A stretch of DNA of 46,236 bases from Candidatus Parcubacteria bacterium (GTDB lineage Bacteria > Patescibacteriota > Minisyncoccia > UBA6257 > 2-01-FULL-56-20): NCBI GenBank assembly GCA_003599135.1, contig QZIV01000011.1, positions 1 through 46,236 of the forward strand, read 5' to 3'. Below, one piece after another: positions 6,431 through 13,137 of this stretch. The notes under the pieces are model-generated. The model saw nothing but the letters and a program-made list of their open reading frames with translations, had not been told where the DNA came from and searched no databases. Position numbers and translations under genes: made by a program. Within the stretch, counting starts at the first letter, position 1. Each line of letters starts with the position of its first letter.

Positions 6431-6514
6431 ATGAGGAACATTCTACGCGCCAATCGCACAGTATCAATCCAATTAAATAACCACTATATTATTCTACCCG
6501 AGCGGTCTCTATAG
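6431..6514 (+). CDS. Possible 27-residue leaderless peptide
   Basis: An ATG at the predicted P2 transcription start opens a 27-codon frame ending in TAG. There is no room for a ribosome-binding site, so translation would have to be leaderless. The peptide is basic at its N-terminus, then Ile/Leu-rich. It may be a leader peptide or not translated at all. Confidence 0.3.
   Translation: MRNILRANRTVSIQLNNHYIILPERSL
6436..6453 (+). repeat. 18-bp direct repeat, copy 1
   Basis: GAACATTCTACGCGCCAA matches 6781-6798 at 17 of 18 positions, and a partial version (ATTCTAAGGGCC) occurs at 6525-6536. It lies at the start of the P2 transcript, so it may be a binding site for a phage regulator. Confidence 0.55.
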
Positions 6515-6536
6515 CATCCACGCTGATTCTAAGGGC

Positions 6537-6553
6537 CGCTCAAATTTTGAGCG
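6537..6553. promoter_or_regulatory. Palindromic operator candidate
   Basis: CGCTCAAA-T-TTTGAGCG, a perfect 8+1+8 inverted repeat in the control region, of the size bound by dimeric repressors. No terminator-like T run follows. Confidence 0.45.
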
Positions 6554-6591
6554 TAAACGTCGTACTGGCACACTATCGGGGAGTTTACGCA

Positions 6592-6726
6592 ATGAAACCT
6601 AGAAACAAGATAAACTTATCCCGCCTAAGTCATTGCTATAAAATGACTTACGTCTTTGATAATATATCTTATGTCTACTTCAGCGGGGCCGTAAAACTAA
6701 AATTCGAGGCCGAGACGGACTCCTAG
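6592..6726 (+). CDS. Possible small protein in the control region (44 residues)
   Basis: Starts nine bases after GGGGAG and encodes 44 residues, basic at the N-terminus with a Tyr-rich middle. I do not recognise it. It is the only frame with a credible ribosome-binding site between 6335 and 6900 and would be read from P2. Its 3' end overlaps a hairpin at 6708-6742. Confidence 0.4.
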   Translation: MKPRNKINLSRLSHCYKMTYVFDNISYVYFSGAVKLKFEAETDS

Positions 6727-6742
6727 AGACCCTGTCTCGGCC
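6708..6742. terminator. Hairpin in the control region
   Basis: GGCCGAGAC (6708-6716) pairs perfectly with GTCTCGGCC (6734-6742). In the leftward direction it is followed by TCGAATTTT, so it could end a short RNA from P3; rightward the T tract is poor. Confidence 0.5.
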
Positions 6743-6780
6743 CCATTTATCGGCAGGAAAGGCCAAAGGACGCCAGTGCA

Positions 6781-6798
6781 GAACATTCTAAGCGCCAA
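6781..6798 (+). repeat. 18-bp direct repeat, copy 2
   Basis: GAACATTCTAAGCGCCAA, 17 of 18 identical to 6436-6453. This copy lies just downstream of the P3 start on the leftward transcript, so each copy sits close to one of the two facing promoters. Confidence 0.55.
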
Positions 6799-6842
6799 CT
6801 TAGGAAGGAACCGCGCCTGTTCGCCCCTTAGCCTTAACCTAT

Positions 6843-6871
6843 AGTATAACATCCCGATGTTATTTTGTCAA
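6843..6871 (-). promoter_or_regulatory. Promoter P3, leftward sigma-70, with operator in its spacer
   Basis: On the minus strand: TTGACA (6871-6866), 17-bp spacer, TATACT (6848-6843). The palindrome at 6846-6863 fills the spacer and touches the -10, so a bound protein would block it. It points toward P2. No convincing leftward gene lies downstream, so the product may be a short regulatory RNA. Confidence 0.7.
6846..6863. promoter_or_regulatory. Palindromic operator inside P3
   Basis: ATAACATC-CC-GATGTTAT, a perfect 8+2+8 inverted repeat between the -35 and -10 of P3 and about 40 bases before the first rightward gene at 6900, so it may control transcription both ways. Confidence 0.65.
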
Positions 6872-6899
6872 GCGATGTCAAGGGAAAGGTGGCGAGCAA

Positions 6900-7256
6900 A
6901 TGGCATTTGAACCAATCGACAGGGACGCCGATCTAACCTTCTTCAAGAGCGGCCAGGTTTACATTACCCAAAGCGCCGCAGAGCGATATTTCAAGGGCAT
7001 TTCGCTTGTACGGGTTGAATACGATCCCGAGGCTCTCAGCGTGTCCTTCTCCCCCGCTACTACGGATGGACCGGCGATGCGGCAGGTCTGGAATACGACC
7101 CGAGGGACAATGACCATTTCCATAAGAATGCTATTCCGGCGATTCCATTTCCATCTCAGGAAAACCGTCTATGCAAATTTCTACCGGAAGGATGATCGAA
7201 TTGTTTTTAATCTGCCGGCAGATGCGATTATCAGGGATGAAGATTCAGCCCGTTGA
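6900..7256 (+). CDS. Hypothetical protein
   Basis: A 118-residue soluble protein beginning after AAAGGTGG. It has no recognisable motif; the sequence alternates short strands with charged turns and looks like a small alpha/beta protein. It is the first gene right of the control region and overlaps the next gene by 20 bases, so it is likely an early gene of the 6.9-12 kb operon. Confidence 0.6.
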   Translation: MAFEPIDRDADLTFFKSGQVYITQSAAERYFKGISLVRVEYDPEALSVSFSPATTDGPAMRQVWNTTRGTMTISIRMLFRRFHFHLRKTVYANFYRKDDRIVFNLPADAIIRDEDSAR

Positions 7257-7458
7257 CGATCTAACCGGCCATAGGTTCGGGCGCTTGCATGTGGTGACGA
7301 TGTTGCGCGATTCGAGCCGGACCATTGAGCGCCTTTATCTCTGCGAATGTTCCTGCGGGAATGCGGTTGAAATATCCCATTACGATCTATGGAACGGGAA
7401 GAAGAGATCATGCGGCTGTTTGAAGGGGCGGGGAGATAGGCTACAGCGGGCAAAATAA
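7237..7458 (+). CDS. Small phage zinc-finger protein (DLTG...FGRL...CGC type)
   Basis: A 73-residue protein of a family common in phages, recognised by Asp-Asp-Leu-Thr-Gly-His-Arg-Phe-Gly-Arg-Leu near the N-terminus and the cysteine pairs Cys-Glu-Cys-Ser-Cys-Gly and Ser-Cys-Gly-Cys-Leu. Such domains occur alone or fused to homing endonucleases and probably bind DNA. The start at 7237 is chosen because the conserved part begins there; the longer frame from 7171 is shadow of the previous gene. Confidence 0.75.
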   Translation: MKIQPVDDLTGHRFGRLHVVTMLRDSSRTIERLYLCECSCGNAVEISHYDLWNGKKRSCGCLKGRGDRLQRAK

Positions 7459-7496
7459 TGCGTATACGCATTTCTAACGGGACTTCATCCTAATCA

Positions 7497-7685
7497 ATGG
7501 GAAATTCTCAATGCGAGTTCTGCGGGCGCTCCTACACGAAAAAACGGCAATGGCAAAAATTCTGTTCCCGGACCTGCCGAATCGAGTTTCATCAATCCGG
7601 CGGCGAAGAGGTTTTGAGATTGAGGCGCGAGAACAAGGCGTTGCGGGAACGGATGAAAACTATTACGGAGATTGCCTCTCAATGA
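7497..7685 (+). CDS. Small zinc-ribbon protein with coiled coil
   Basis: A 62-residue protein. Cys-Glu-Phe-Cys and Cys-Ser-X2-Cys in the first 30 residues form a treble-clef-like zinc site, followed by an Arg/Glu-rich helix likely to dimerise. The ATG overlaps the TAATCAATG stretch with little ribosome-binding sequence. Function is unknown; nucleic-acid binding is likely for this type. Confidence 0.6.
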   Translation: MGNSQCEFCGRSYTKKRQWQKFCSRTCRIEFHQSGGEEVLRLRRENKALRERMKTITEIASQ

Positions 7686-7876
7686 ATAGCCCTAATCCCC
7701 TACCAAGTCGCCCCGCCCTGGGGCGTGCATGCGACCTCCCTTTTTCAGCTTGCTGGTTAGTGGTGGTGCTGGAGAGAAAACCGGCGCCCGGCTCACGCTT
7801 GGATTGGGGCTATTTATTAGGACACTACGGGCAATCGAGGAGGCAGAAAAATGAAAATCATAACCGTATTCCTTGA
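7682..7876 (+). CDS. Possible small protein, doubtful
   Basis: A 64-codon frame starting with ATGA overlap on the previous stop. The protein is rich in Pro, Arg and Leu and shows no known pattern. It overlaps the next, better supported gene by 26 bases. It may be only an open frame, but the coupling makes it worth listing. Confidence 0.3.
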   Translation: MNSPNPLPSRPALGRACDLPFSACWLVVVLERKPAPGSRLDWGYLLGHYGQSRRQKNENHNRIP

Positions 7877-8006
7877 AGCCTCATGCCCCGTTTGTGGCGG
7901 TTATAACACCTGTGCCTATGGCGGATCATCAAAGCGGCTCTGTCTAACGTGCGACGTAGTATTTGAGATTGAGTGCAAAGAGGTTATCAGTGAACCATTA
8001 TCGTGA
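7851..8006 (+). CDS. Small zinc-ribbon protein
   Basis: A 51-residue protein with a clear site (AGGAGG, eight bases before ATG). Cys-Pro-Val-Cys-Gly-Gly and Cys-Leu-Thr-Cys form a four-cysteine zinc ribbon. It overlaps the helicase-methyltransferase start by 17 bases, so the two are coupled. Confidence 0.65.
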   Translation: MKIITVFLEASCPVCGGYNTCAYGGSSKRLCLTCDVVFEIECKEVISEPLS

Positions 8007-10236
8007 CTTCCTTGAAGGCAAAAAGACCTTGTGGGGCGCATACGGCAAGCCCGTTTCGCGTGGCGATATTCATGAGAAGCTATTTCCATTTCAGCGGGAT
8101 TTAACTTATTGGGCGGCTCGCAAGGGCAAAAGTGCGATATTCGCTGACTGCGGACTCGGAAAAACATTCATGCAGTTGGAATGGGCCCGATTGCTAGATG
8201 AAAGAACGCTGATAATTGCGCCGCTGTCGGTTGCACGCCAAACAGTACGGGAGGCGGAAAAGCTCGGGCTGACCGTGAAATATATCCGGGATTGTTCGTC
8301 TCTAGAAAAACTGAATATCACAAATTATGAAATGCTCGATCACATTAACCCCGCTTTGTTCGGGGCCGTTGTGCTCGATGAATCAAGTATCCTAAAATCA
8401 ATCGCCGGAAAGACCCGCGAAAAACTGATAGAGATGTTTCAACAAACCAATTTCAAGTTATGTTGCACGGCAACGCCCGCCCCGAATGACATTGCAGAGA
8501 TTGCGAACCATGCAGAGTTTTTGTCAGTTGCTACCCGCAATGAAATGCTCTCAACATTCTTTGTGCATGATGCCGAAGGGTGGAGATTGAAGCGACATGC
8601 GGTTGAGCCATTCTACCGCTGGCTTGCCTCGTGGAGCATGAATATAACAAAGCCCTCGGATTTTGGGTATGAGGATAACGGATTTATTTTGCCGCCATTA
8701 ACGGTTGCCCCCGTTTTCGTCCGTTCAAACTACAAGCCGCAGGATGAATTGTTCGCAACCGGGCTATCCGGCATTGCTGACCGCTGCAAGGTCCGGGGGG
8801 CATCAATCAGCGACCGGATAGAACAAACAAAGAAACTTCTTCATGCGCGATCAGGCCAGTGGGTTATTTGGTGCAACCTGAACAAAGAGGCCGATGTGCT
8901 AATTAAAGAGCTCGCTAATTGCCGCGAAATCAAGGGCGCGGATTCGCTGGAAATGAAGCTGCGGAATATCGAAGATTTTCAAGACGGTAAATATCGCATT
9001 CTTATAACAAAACCATCCATTTGCGGCTTTGGGCTGAACCTTCAGAACTGCGAAAACCAACTATTTTTTGGGCTTTCCGATTCATGGGAAAGTTATTACC
9101 AGTGTATCAGGCGATCGTGGCGATTTGGCCAGACAAAGCCAGTAAGCGTTCATATTGTTTTAACTGATATTGAGCGGGTGATATATGAGAATGTAATGGA
9201 AAAGGCGCAGGCGGCGGAAACGCTGACCAAGGGGCTTATTGAGAACATAGCAATATTTGAGAAAGAGGAAATCGGGGGCATCAATCTAGGCGATTCATGG
9301 AGGTATGAAATGCGCGACGTGAAGGGCGAAAATTATTATATCATGCTTGGTGATTCATGCGAGCGCATGAAAGAACTACCCGCTGAATCAATCCACCTTT
9401 CGGTATTCTCTCCCCCATTTGCAAGCCTCTATACCTACAGCAGCACAGAGCGCGATCTTGGGAACTGCAAGGATGAAGCGGAGTTTTTAAAACACTTCGA
9501 TTTTATCATTGAAGAGCTTTACCGGGTAACTATCCCTGGCCGAATTTGCGCCGTTCATGTTTTTGACATCCCGGCGATGCTGATAAGAGATAACTTTATC
9601 GGCCTGAAAGACTTCTCCGGGGATGTTATCCGCCAATTTATCAATCATGGCTGGATTTACGACGCGCGAATCCCAATAGACAAGAATCAGCAGGCGCAAT
9701 CCATCCGGACGCATTCAAAGGCGCTGACCATGACGCAACTTGAAAAAGATCGGTCATGGCTCCGGCCCGCACTTCCCGACTATATTCTTAAATTCCGCAA
9801 GCCCGGCGAAAATCCCGCTCCCGTCGTAAATGGTGGCGTGACGCGGGATCAATGGATTGAGTATGCCGCCCCTACATGGCCAGACCCGATAGCCGATCGA
9901 TGCGCCGAAATGGGCGCATTCCCAACGTGGTACGGTATCCGGGAAACCGATACCCTGCAGGGCTGGCGAACAAAGGCCGGGCACAGGAATACGGGCGGAA
10001 AAGACGAAAAGCACATTTGCCCGCTGCAACTTGAAACGATATCCCGCATTATTCGCCTCTGGTCAAACGAACATGAGCGCATATTTACCCCGTTCATGGG
10101 GATCGGGTCCGAGGTCTATCAGGCTATCAGCTTGAATCGCTATGGCATTGGAATAGAACTAAAGCCCGAGTATTTCGAGCTTGCGGTTGAATACCTGAGT
10201 GAATACGAAAGAGGTATGGAGTTATTTGCATCATAA
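7990..10236 (+). CDS. Fusion of SNF2-like helicase and beta-class DNA methyltransferase
   Basis: A 748-residue protein. The N-terminal half is a superfamily 2 helicase: Gly-Leu-Gly-Lys-Thr at 55-59, Asp-Glu-Ser-Ser at 130-133 in place of DEAH, Thr-Ala-Thr-Pro at 160-163, and Gln-Cys-Ile-Arg-Arg-Ser-Trp-Arg-Phe-Gly-Gln near 371-381 as in SNF2 motif VI. The C-terminal half has Ser-Pro-Pro-Phe at 474-477 (motif IV) and Phe-Met-Gly-Ile-Gly-Ser near 702-707 (motif I), the order of beta-class N6-adenine/N4-cytosine methyltransferases. The GTG at 7990 is chosen because AAAGAGG ends six bases before it; TTG starts at 7963 and 7969 are weaker. No nuclease domain is visible. It may methylate phage DNA during replication to evade restriction. 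Confidence 0.88.
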   Translation: MNHYRDFLEGKKTLWGAYGKPVSRGDIHEKLFPFQRDLTYWAARKGKSAIFADCGLGKTFMQLEWARLLDERTLIIAPLSVARQTVREAEKLGLTVKYIRDCSSLEKLNITNYEMLDHINPALFGAVVLDESSILKSIAGKTREKLIEMFQQTNFKLCCTATPAPNDIAEIANHAEFLSVATRNEMLSTFFVHDAEGWRLKRHAVEPFYRWLASWSMNITKPSDFGYEDNGFILPPLTVAPVFVRSNYKPQDELFATGLSGIADRCKVRGASISDRIEQTKKLLHARSGQWVIWCNLNKEADVLIKELANCREIKGADSLEMKLRNIEDFQDGKYRILITKPSICGFGLNLQNCENQLFFGLSDSWESYYQCIRRSWRFGQTKPVSVHIVLTDIERVIYENVMEKAQAAETLTKGLIENIAIFEKEEIGGINLGDSWRYEMRDVKGENYYIMLGDSCERMKELPAESIHLSVFSPPFASLYTYSSTERDLGNCKDEAEFLKHFDFIIEELYRVTIPGRICAVHVFDIPAMLIRDNFIGLKDFSGDVIRQFINHGWIYDARIPIDKNQQAQSIRTHSKALTMTQLEKDRSWLRPALPDYILKFRKPGENPAPVVNGGVTRDQWIEYAAPTWPDPIADRCAEMGAFPTWYGIRETDTLQGWRTKAGHRNTGGKDEKHICPLQLETISRIIRLWSNEHERIFTPFMGIGSEVYQAISLNRYGIGIELKPEYFELAVEYLSEYERGMELFAS

Positions 10237-10253
10237 CCCCGAAAGGAGACCCT

Positions 10254-10511
10254 ATGACCAAACCACTACCATCGAAACCACGACGCGCAACCCGCGCGGA
10301 AGTTGAGCAGGAGCGGACGGCGAAAGAGCGGCTGCTCGAACAGTTGAGCGGTTATGAAATCGCCAATCAGGAATTGAGGAAATTATATTCGACTTCTCAA
10401 TCCACGATTCAGAAGTTGCATGAAGATCTGCGGCAGGAGGAGAGAAAATCCGCACAACTTCAGCGTACCCTTGACGCCCTCGTCGCGGCAACGCTGGGGA
10501 GGCGGCCATGA
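10254..10511 (+). CDS. Coiled-coil hypothetical protein
   Basis: An 85-residue protein, basic at the N-terminus and then one long charged helix rich in Glu, Gln and Leu (residues 16-78), most likely a coiled coil. AAAGGAG precedes the start. It overlaps the next gene by four bases (ATGA). No family is recognised. Confidence 0.6.
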   Translation: MTKPLPSKPRRATRAEVEQERTAKERLLEQLSGYEIANQELRKLYSTSQSTIQKLHEDLRQEERKSAQLQRTLDALVAATLGRRP

Positions 10512-10825
10512 TGGTTATGTCCGGCCATATCCTCACGTCTGAGCAGCGCCAGCGGCGATCTGATTTTCTTGACCACATGGTTTCAATCTTCCGGACCCGC
10601 CAGAATGTCATTTCCTTCCTGGCCGGCCATGCGGCAATCAAGGAAGAGCCGCTTACGAACTGCGAAATGGACGGTTACATGAAGGTGATCGAGGCGCATT
10701 ATCCTATGGCCGCGGCAGACCTGTATCAGCGGCATCAACAGCAGATAGAGGCGGCGAAGCTCGTGGAAGAAGTGAAAGTCGGGAACAGCGGAAAGCGAAA
10801 GGAAAAAGATAATGGACATTCTTGA
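10508..10825 (+). CDS. Hypothetical protein
   Basis: A 105-residue, mostly helical protein coupled to its neighbours by a four-base overlap upstream and a 14-base overlap downstream. The tail is highly charged (Lys/Glu). No motif is recognised. Of the alternative starts at 10508, 10511 and 10517, the first is coupled to the previous stop. Confidence 0.6.
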   Translation: MMVMSGHILTSEQRQRRSDFLDHMVSIFRTRQNVISFLAGHAAIKEEPLTNCEMDGYMKVIEAHYPMAAADLYQRHQQQIEAAKLVEEVKVGNSGKRKEKDNGHS

Positions 10826-11033
10826 CTCTTACATTCCCGAAACAGAGCACCCATACATCGAGCAGAACCGCACAGGGACCGAACTGCTACGGCAGCAATT
10901 GGCGCTTGTCCAGCGGCAGAACGACCTATTGCAAAAGACGTGTGATGTCTATTCGCTGATCGTTCAGGGCATGGAGCGCGAGATCAAGACGTTGCGCCAA
11001 AAACACCACGGCGATATGTGGGTGGAAAACTGA
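10812..11033 (+). CDS. Coiled-coil hypothetical protein
   Basis: A 73-residue protein with an acidic N-terminus and a long Gln/Leu/Glu helix (residues 20-65). It lies in the chain of overlapping small genes and has no recognised family. Confidence 0.55.
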   Translation: MDILDSYIPETEHPYIEQNRTGTELLRQQLALVQRQNDLLQKTCDVYSLIVQGMEREIKTLRQKHHGDMWVEN

Positions 11034-11034
11034 T

Positions 11035-11313
11035 ATGCCGACCATGACTACATCAAAACTGGAAGTCATCGTTGACGGAAGGATTCTATTCTCAGATACC
11101 TTTCCAGTTGCAATAATGGGCAAGCCTGAAGTCGATAAGGAATTGGCAGATATGCCGCGCCTAATGATTTTCTGCGCTGCCAATCTTCTCGTGGGCATTC
11201 TAAAAATCGGGGATTTCGCTTGGGCGGCAGAGCGATTTCAGGCAATGAGCCTTGAGGCAATGGGAAGGTGCATCGCTAAAATGCGGGGGCCAACGGATGC
11301 CGACCATGACTGA
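11035..11313 (+). CDS. Hypothetical protein
   Basis: A 92-residue protein starting two bases after the previous stop. A short beta-hairpin-like start is followed by two helices, the second hydrophobic and Trp/Ala-rich. Its first 15 bases (ATGCCGACCATGACT) are identical to those of the gene at 11297, which suggests copying of the start region. Function unknown. Confidence 0.55.
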   Translation: MPTMTTSKLEVIVDGRILFSDTFPVAIMGKPEVDKELADMPRLMIFCAANLLVGILKIGDFAWAAERFQAMSLEAMGRCIAKMRGPTDADHD

Positions 11314-11551
11314 AAGCAAGCTCGCGGAGATGGGGGCAGCGGCTCACGCTTGTCGGGGCTACCTGATTTTCAGGGCGACAGCCGCCCAATGGGACGACCG
11401 CTACCCGTTCATTTGCTGGCTTCGTGACCGGATAAAGCTGCCGGATGACTACGCTTACGCCATCGACGCCAACTTCTTTGGCGACGACATCAGGCGCTGG
11501 CATTGGGAAGCGTATCTCGATGACGTGTACGGGAGGGAGGAAAGTCGATGA
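11297..11551 (+). CDS. Hypothetical protein
   Basis: An 84-residue protein rich in Trp, Asp and aromatic residues, with no recognised family. The start at 11297 repeats the first 15 bases of the gene at 11035; the frame can extend upstream to 11252 but that part lies inside the previous gene. It is coupled to the next gene by a four-base overlap. Confidence 0.55.
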   Translation: MPTMTESKLAEMGAAAHACRGYLIFRATAAQWDDRYPFICWLRDRIKLPDDYAYAIDANFFGDDIRRWHWEAYLDDVYGREESR

Positions 11552-11889
11552 ATTTCAAAATGCCGAAACCCACACCAGGTTTCCGAATCACTGGCAAAAA
11601 GGGTTTTCATATGACCTTTGAAAATGGTTATACCGTGTCCATCCAGTTCGGGCCAGGAGATTATTGCGATAACTATGACATGGAAATCGGAGAGCAGGAT
11701 GAGGCCGCCGGAGCCAATGGCTCATCGAATGCCGAGTACGCCGTATGGGGGCAAGGGGGAGAGATGATTCAGTACGGCGACTGGGGGGATACGGTCAGCA
11801 ACCGCTCAACGCCAGCGCAGGTTCTTGAATTATTGAATTGGGCGGCGAATCAACCAGCAATGGGGAATCCTGATGCCCTCGCTCGATGA
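11548..11889 (+). CDS. Hypothetical phage protein
   Basis: A 113-residue acidic, beta-rich protein. Segments such as Gly-Phe-His-Met-Thr-Phe-Glu-Asn-Gly-Tyr and Tyr-Ala-Val-Trp resemble small phage proteins of unknown role that I have seen in other genomes; I know no function for them. The start follows GGGAGGAAAG. Confidence 0.6.
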   Translation: MNFKMPKPTPGFRITGKKGFHMTFENGYTVSIQFGPGDYCDNYDMEIGEQDEAAGANGSSNAEYAVWGQGGEMIQYGDWGDTVSNRSTPAQVLELLNWAANQPAMGNPDALAR

Positions 11890-11983
11890 CGCGGTAACTG
11901 CGTTCGCCCATGCGGATGCCGCATACAAGACAGCCAAACGCGAACCTGCTCCCCCACGTGCTCGGAGCACCGCGCAAGGGTAA
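11873..11983 (+). CDS. Possible 36-residue peptide
   Basis: A short frame overlapping the previous gene by 17 bases, with a moderate GGGGA site nine bases before the ATG. The peptide starts acidic and Ala-rich and ends basic and Pro-rich. No family is known; it may not be expressed. Confidence 0.3.
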   Translation: MPSLDDAVTAFAHADAAYKTAKREPAPPRARSTAQG

Positions 11984-12023
11984 CGATCAACTTCAAGGTG
12001 GTTAAAAAAGGAGAGGGTGAAGA

Positions 12024-12116
12024 ATGACAACAATACCATGGCAATTAGACTCGCCGGAAAAGACCGCGACCGAAAGCACAAAGTCTAAATCCGAAATTAA
12101 GGTGGGAAAAAGATAA
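12024..12116 (+). CDS. Small basic peptide (30 residues)
   Basis: A 30-codon frame after a strong site (AAAGGAGAGGG). The peptide is short and rich in Lys, Thr and Ser. It ends directly before the ATG of the next small frame (TAAATG). Expression is plausible from the ribosome-binding site; function unknown. Confidence 0.45.
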   Translation: MTTIPWQLDSPEKTATESTKSKSEIKVGKR

Positions 12117-12239
12117 ATGATTGCTTGGTTTATCGGAGGGCAAGACCATGAATCGCAGTACCCGCCATTGCGGGCTATGAGACAGCACACGATGGAGTAT
12201 TTCTTTCACGCGGCCTCGTGGATGAGCGGGGCTGCGTGA
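12117..12239 (+). CDS. Small peptide (40 residues)
   Basis: Begins immediately after the previous stop, with AAGGTGGG 10 bases upstream. The peptide is rich in Trp, Met and His without a recognised pattern. It lies just upstream of the recombination genes. Confidence 0.4.
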   Translation: MIAWFIGGQDHESQYPPLRAMRQHTMEYFFHAASWMSGAA

Positions 12240-12273
12240 GGGAAATAGGGTAGAGAAAAGGAGCGGGAAAACA

Positions 12274-13137
12274 ATGGAAGGTGAACTTATGGAAAACGGA
12301 AAGAGCATTGCACCGCAGAACATGCTCGAGACTGCTTTGAGCGCGGACTTTGACGCAACTAAGGCAATTGCTCAGGCGGAAAAGCGGGTAGCGTTCTTGA
12401 AGCAGATCGCCGTTGTCAGCCTGAAAATGACAACAGAGGAGGACTGGACAAACGAGGGCGGCAAGCCCTACCTGCAATCATCGGGGGCCGAAAAACTGAA
12501 ACCGTTGTGGGGCATCTACGTGAAACCGGGGACGGTACGCTTTGAACGAGAAGATGATGAAGGACATCCGGCATTCACGTGCACCGGGGTCATGGGTTCA
12601 ACAATCACCCATGAAGAATCTGAATTTGTCGGCGGCAGATCGGCAAAGGATACGTTCTTTTCCCATCAAGCGTCTTGTGACATTCTCGACGTGAAAAAGG
12701 CGGCATATTCGAACCTTGAAGTGAACGGGATCACCCGCCTCCTCGGATTGCGAAACCTCACATGGGACCAACTCAAAGCCGCCAATCTCAATATCGAGAA
12801 GATCGGCAAGGTGGAGCGCGACACTTCCGGGATGGAGAAAGAGGAGATCGACAAGGCGCGGCTAAAGCATTTCGGAGAGTGCCTCGACGCCCTTTGCGAG
12901 ACGCGGGAAAAGGCGATCGAAAAGTTGTATGAGATGACAACCTTCACCGGCCGTGACGGGAAGACGATCACCGGCATCAAGTCTCTGAAGGCAATCAAGA
13001 GCAACAAGCAACTCAACAAGCTCACCCATGACATTCACGAGGCCATGAAAAAGGCGGGCGTGACGATCCCGGAAATGCCGAAGGCTCCGGCGCCTGAAAA
13101 TAAGAATGGAGGCGGCAATGATCCCGGGAATAGTTGA
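12274..13137 (+). CDS. Putative ssDNA-binding or annealing protein of the recombination module
   Basis: A 287-residue protein. The segment Gly-Gly-Lys-Pro-Tyr-Leu-Gln-Ser-Ser-Gly-Ala-Glu-Lys (about 58-70) is a conserved pattern I associate with phage proteins located beside RecB-like nucleases. Here the next gene is exactly such a nuclease, overlapping by 20 bases, so an annealing-protein/exonuclease pair like Red-beta/Exo is likely. The C-terminal tail is Pro/Gly/Asn-rich, as in many ssDNA-binding proteins. The start at 12274 and that at 12289 are both possible. I cannot assign a named SSAP family from the sequence alone. Confidence 0.55.
   Translation: MEGELMENGKSIAPQNMLETALSADFDATKAIAQAEKRVAFLKQIAVVSLKMTTEEDWTNEGGKPYLQSSGAEKLKPLWGIYVKPGTVRFEREDDEGHPAFTCTGVMGSTITHEESEFVGGRSAKDTFFSHQASCDILDVKKAAYSNLEVNGITRLLGLRNLTWDQLKAANLNIEKIGKVERDTSGMEKEEIDKARLKHFGECLDALCETREKAIEKLYEMTTFTGRDGKTITGIKSLKAIKSNKQLNKLTHDIHEAMKKAGVTIPEMPKAPAPENKNGGGNDPGNS

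Noticed and set aside
6335-6900. tRNA or other structured RNA gene in the control region
   Set aside because: I found no cloverleaf, anticodon arm or CCA-type acceptor; the hairpins fit operators and terminators.
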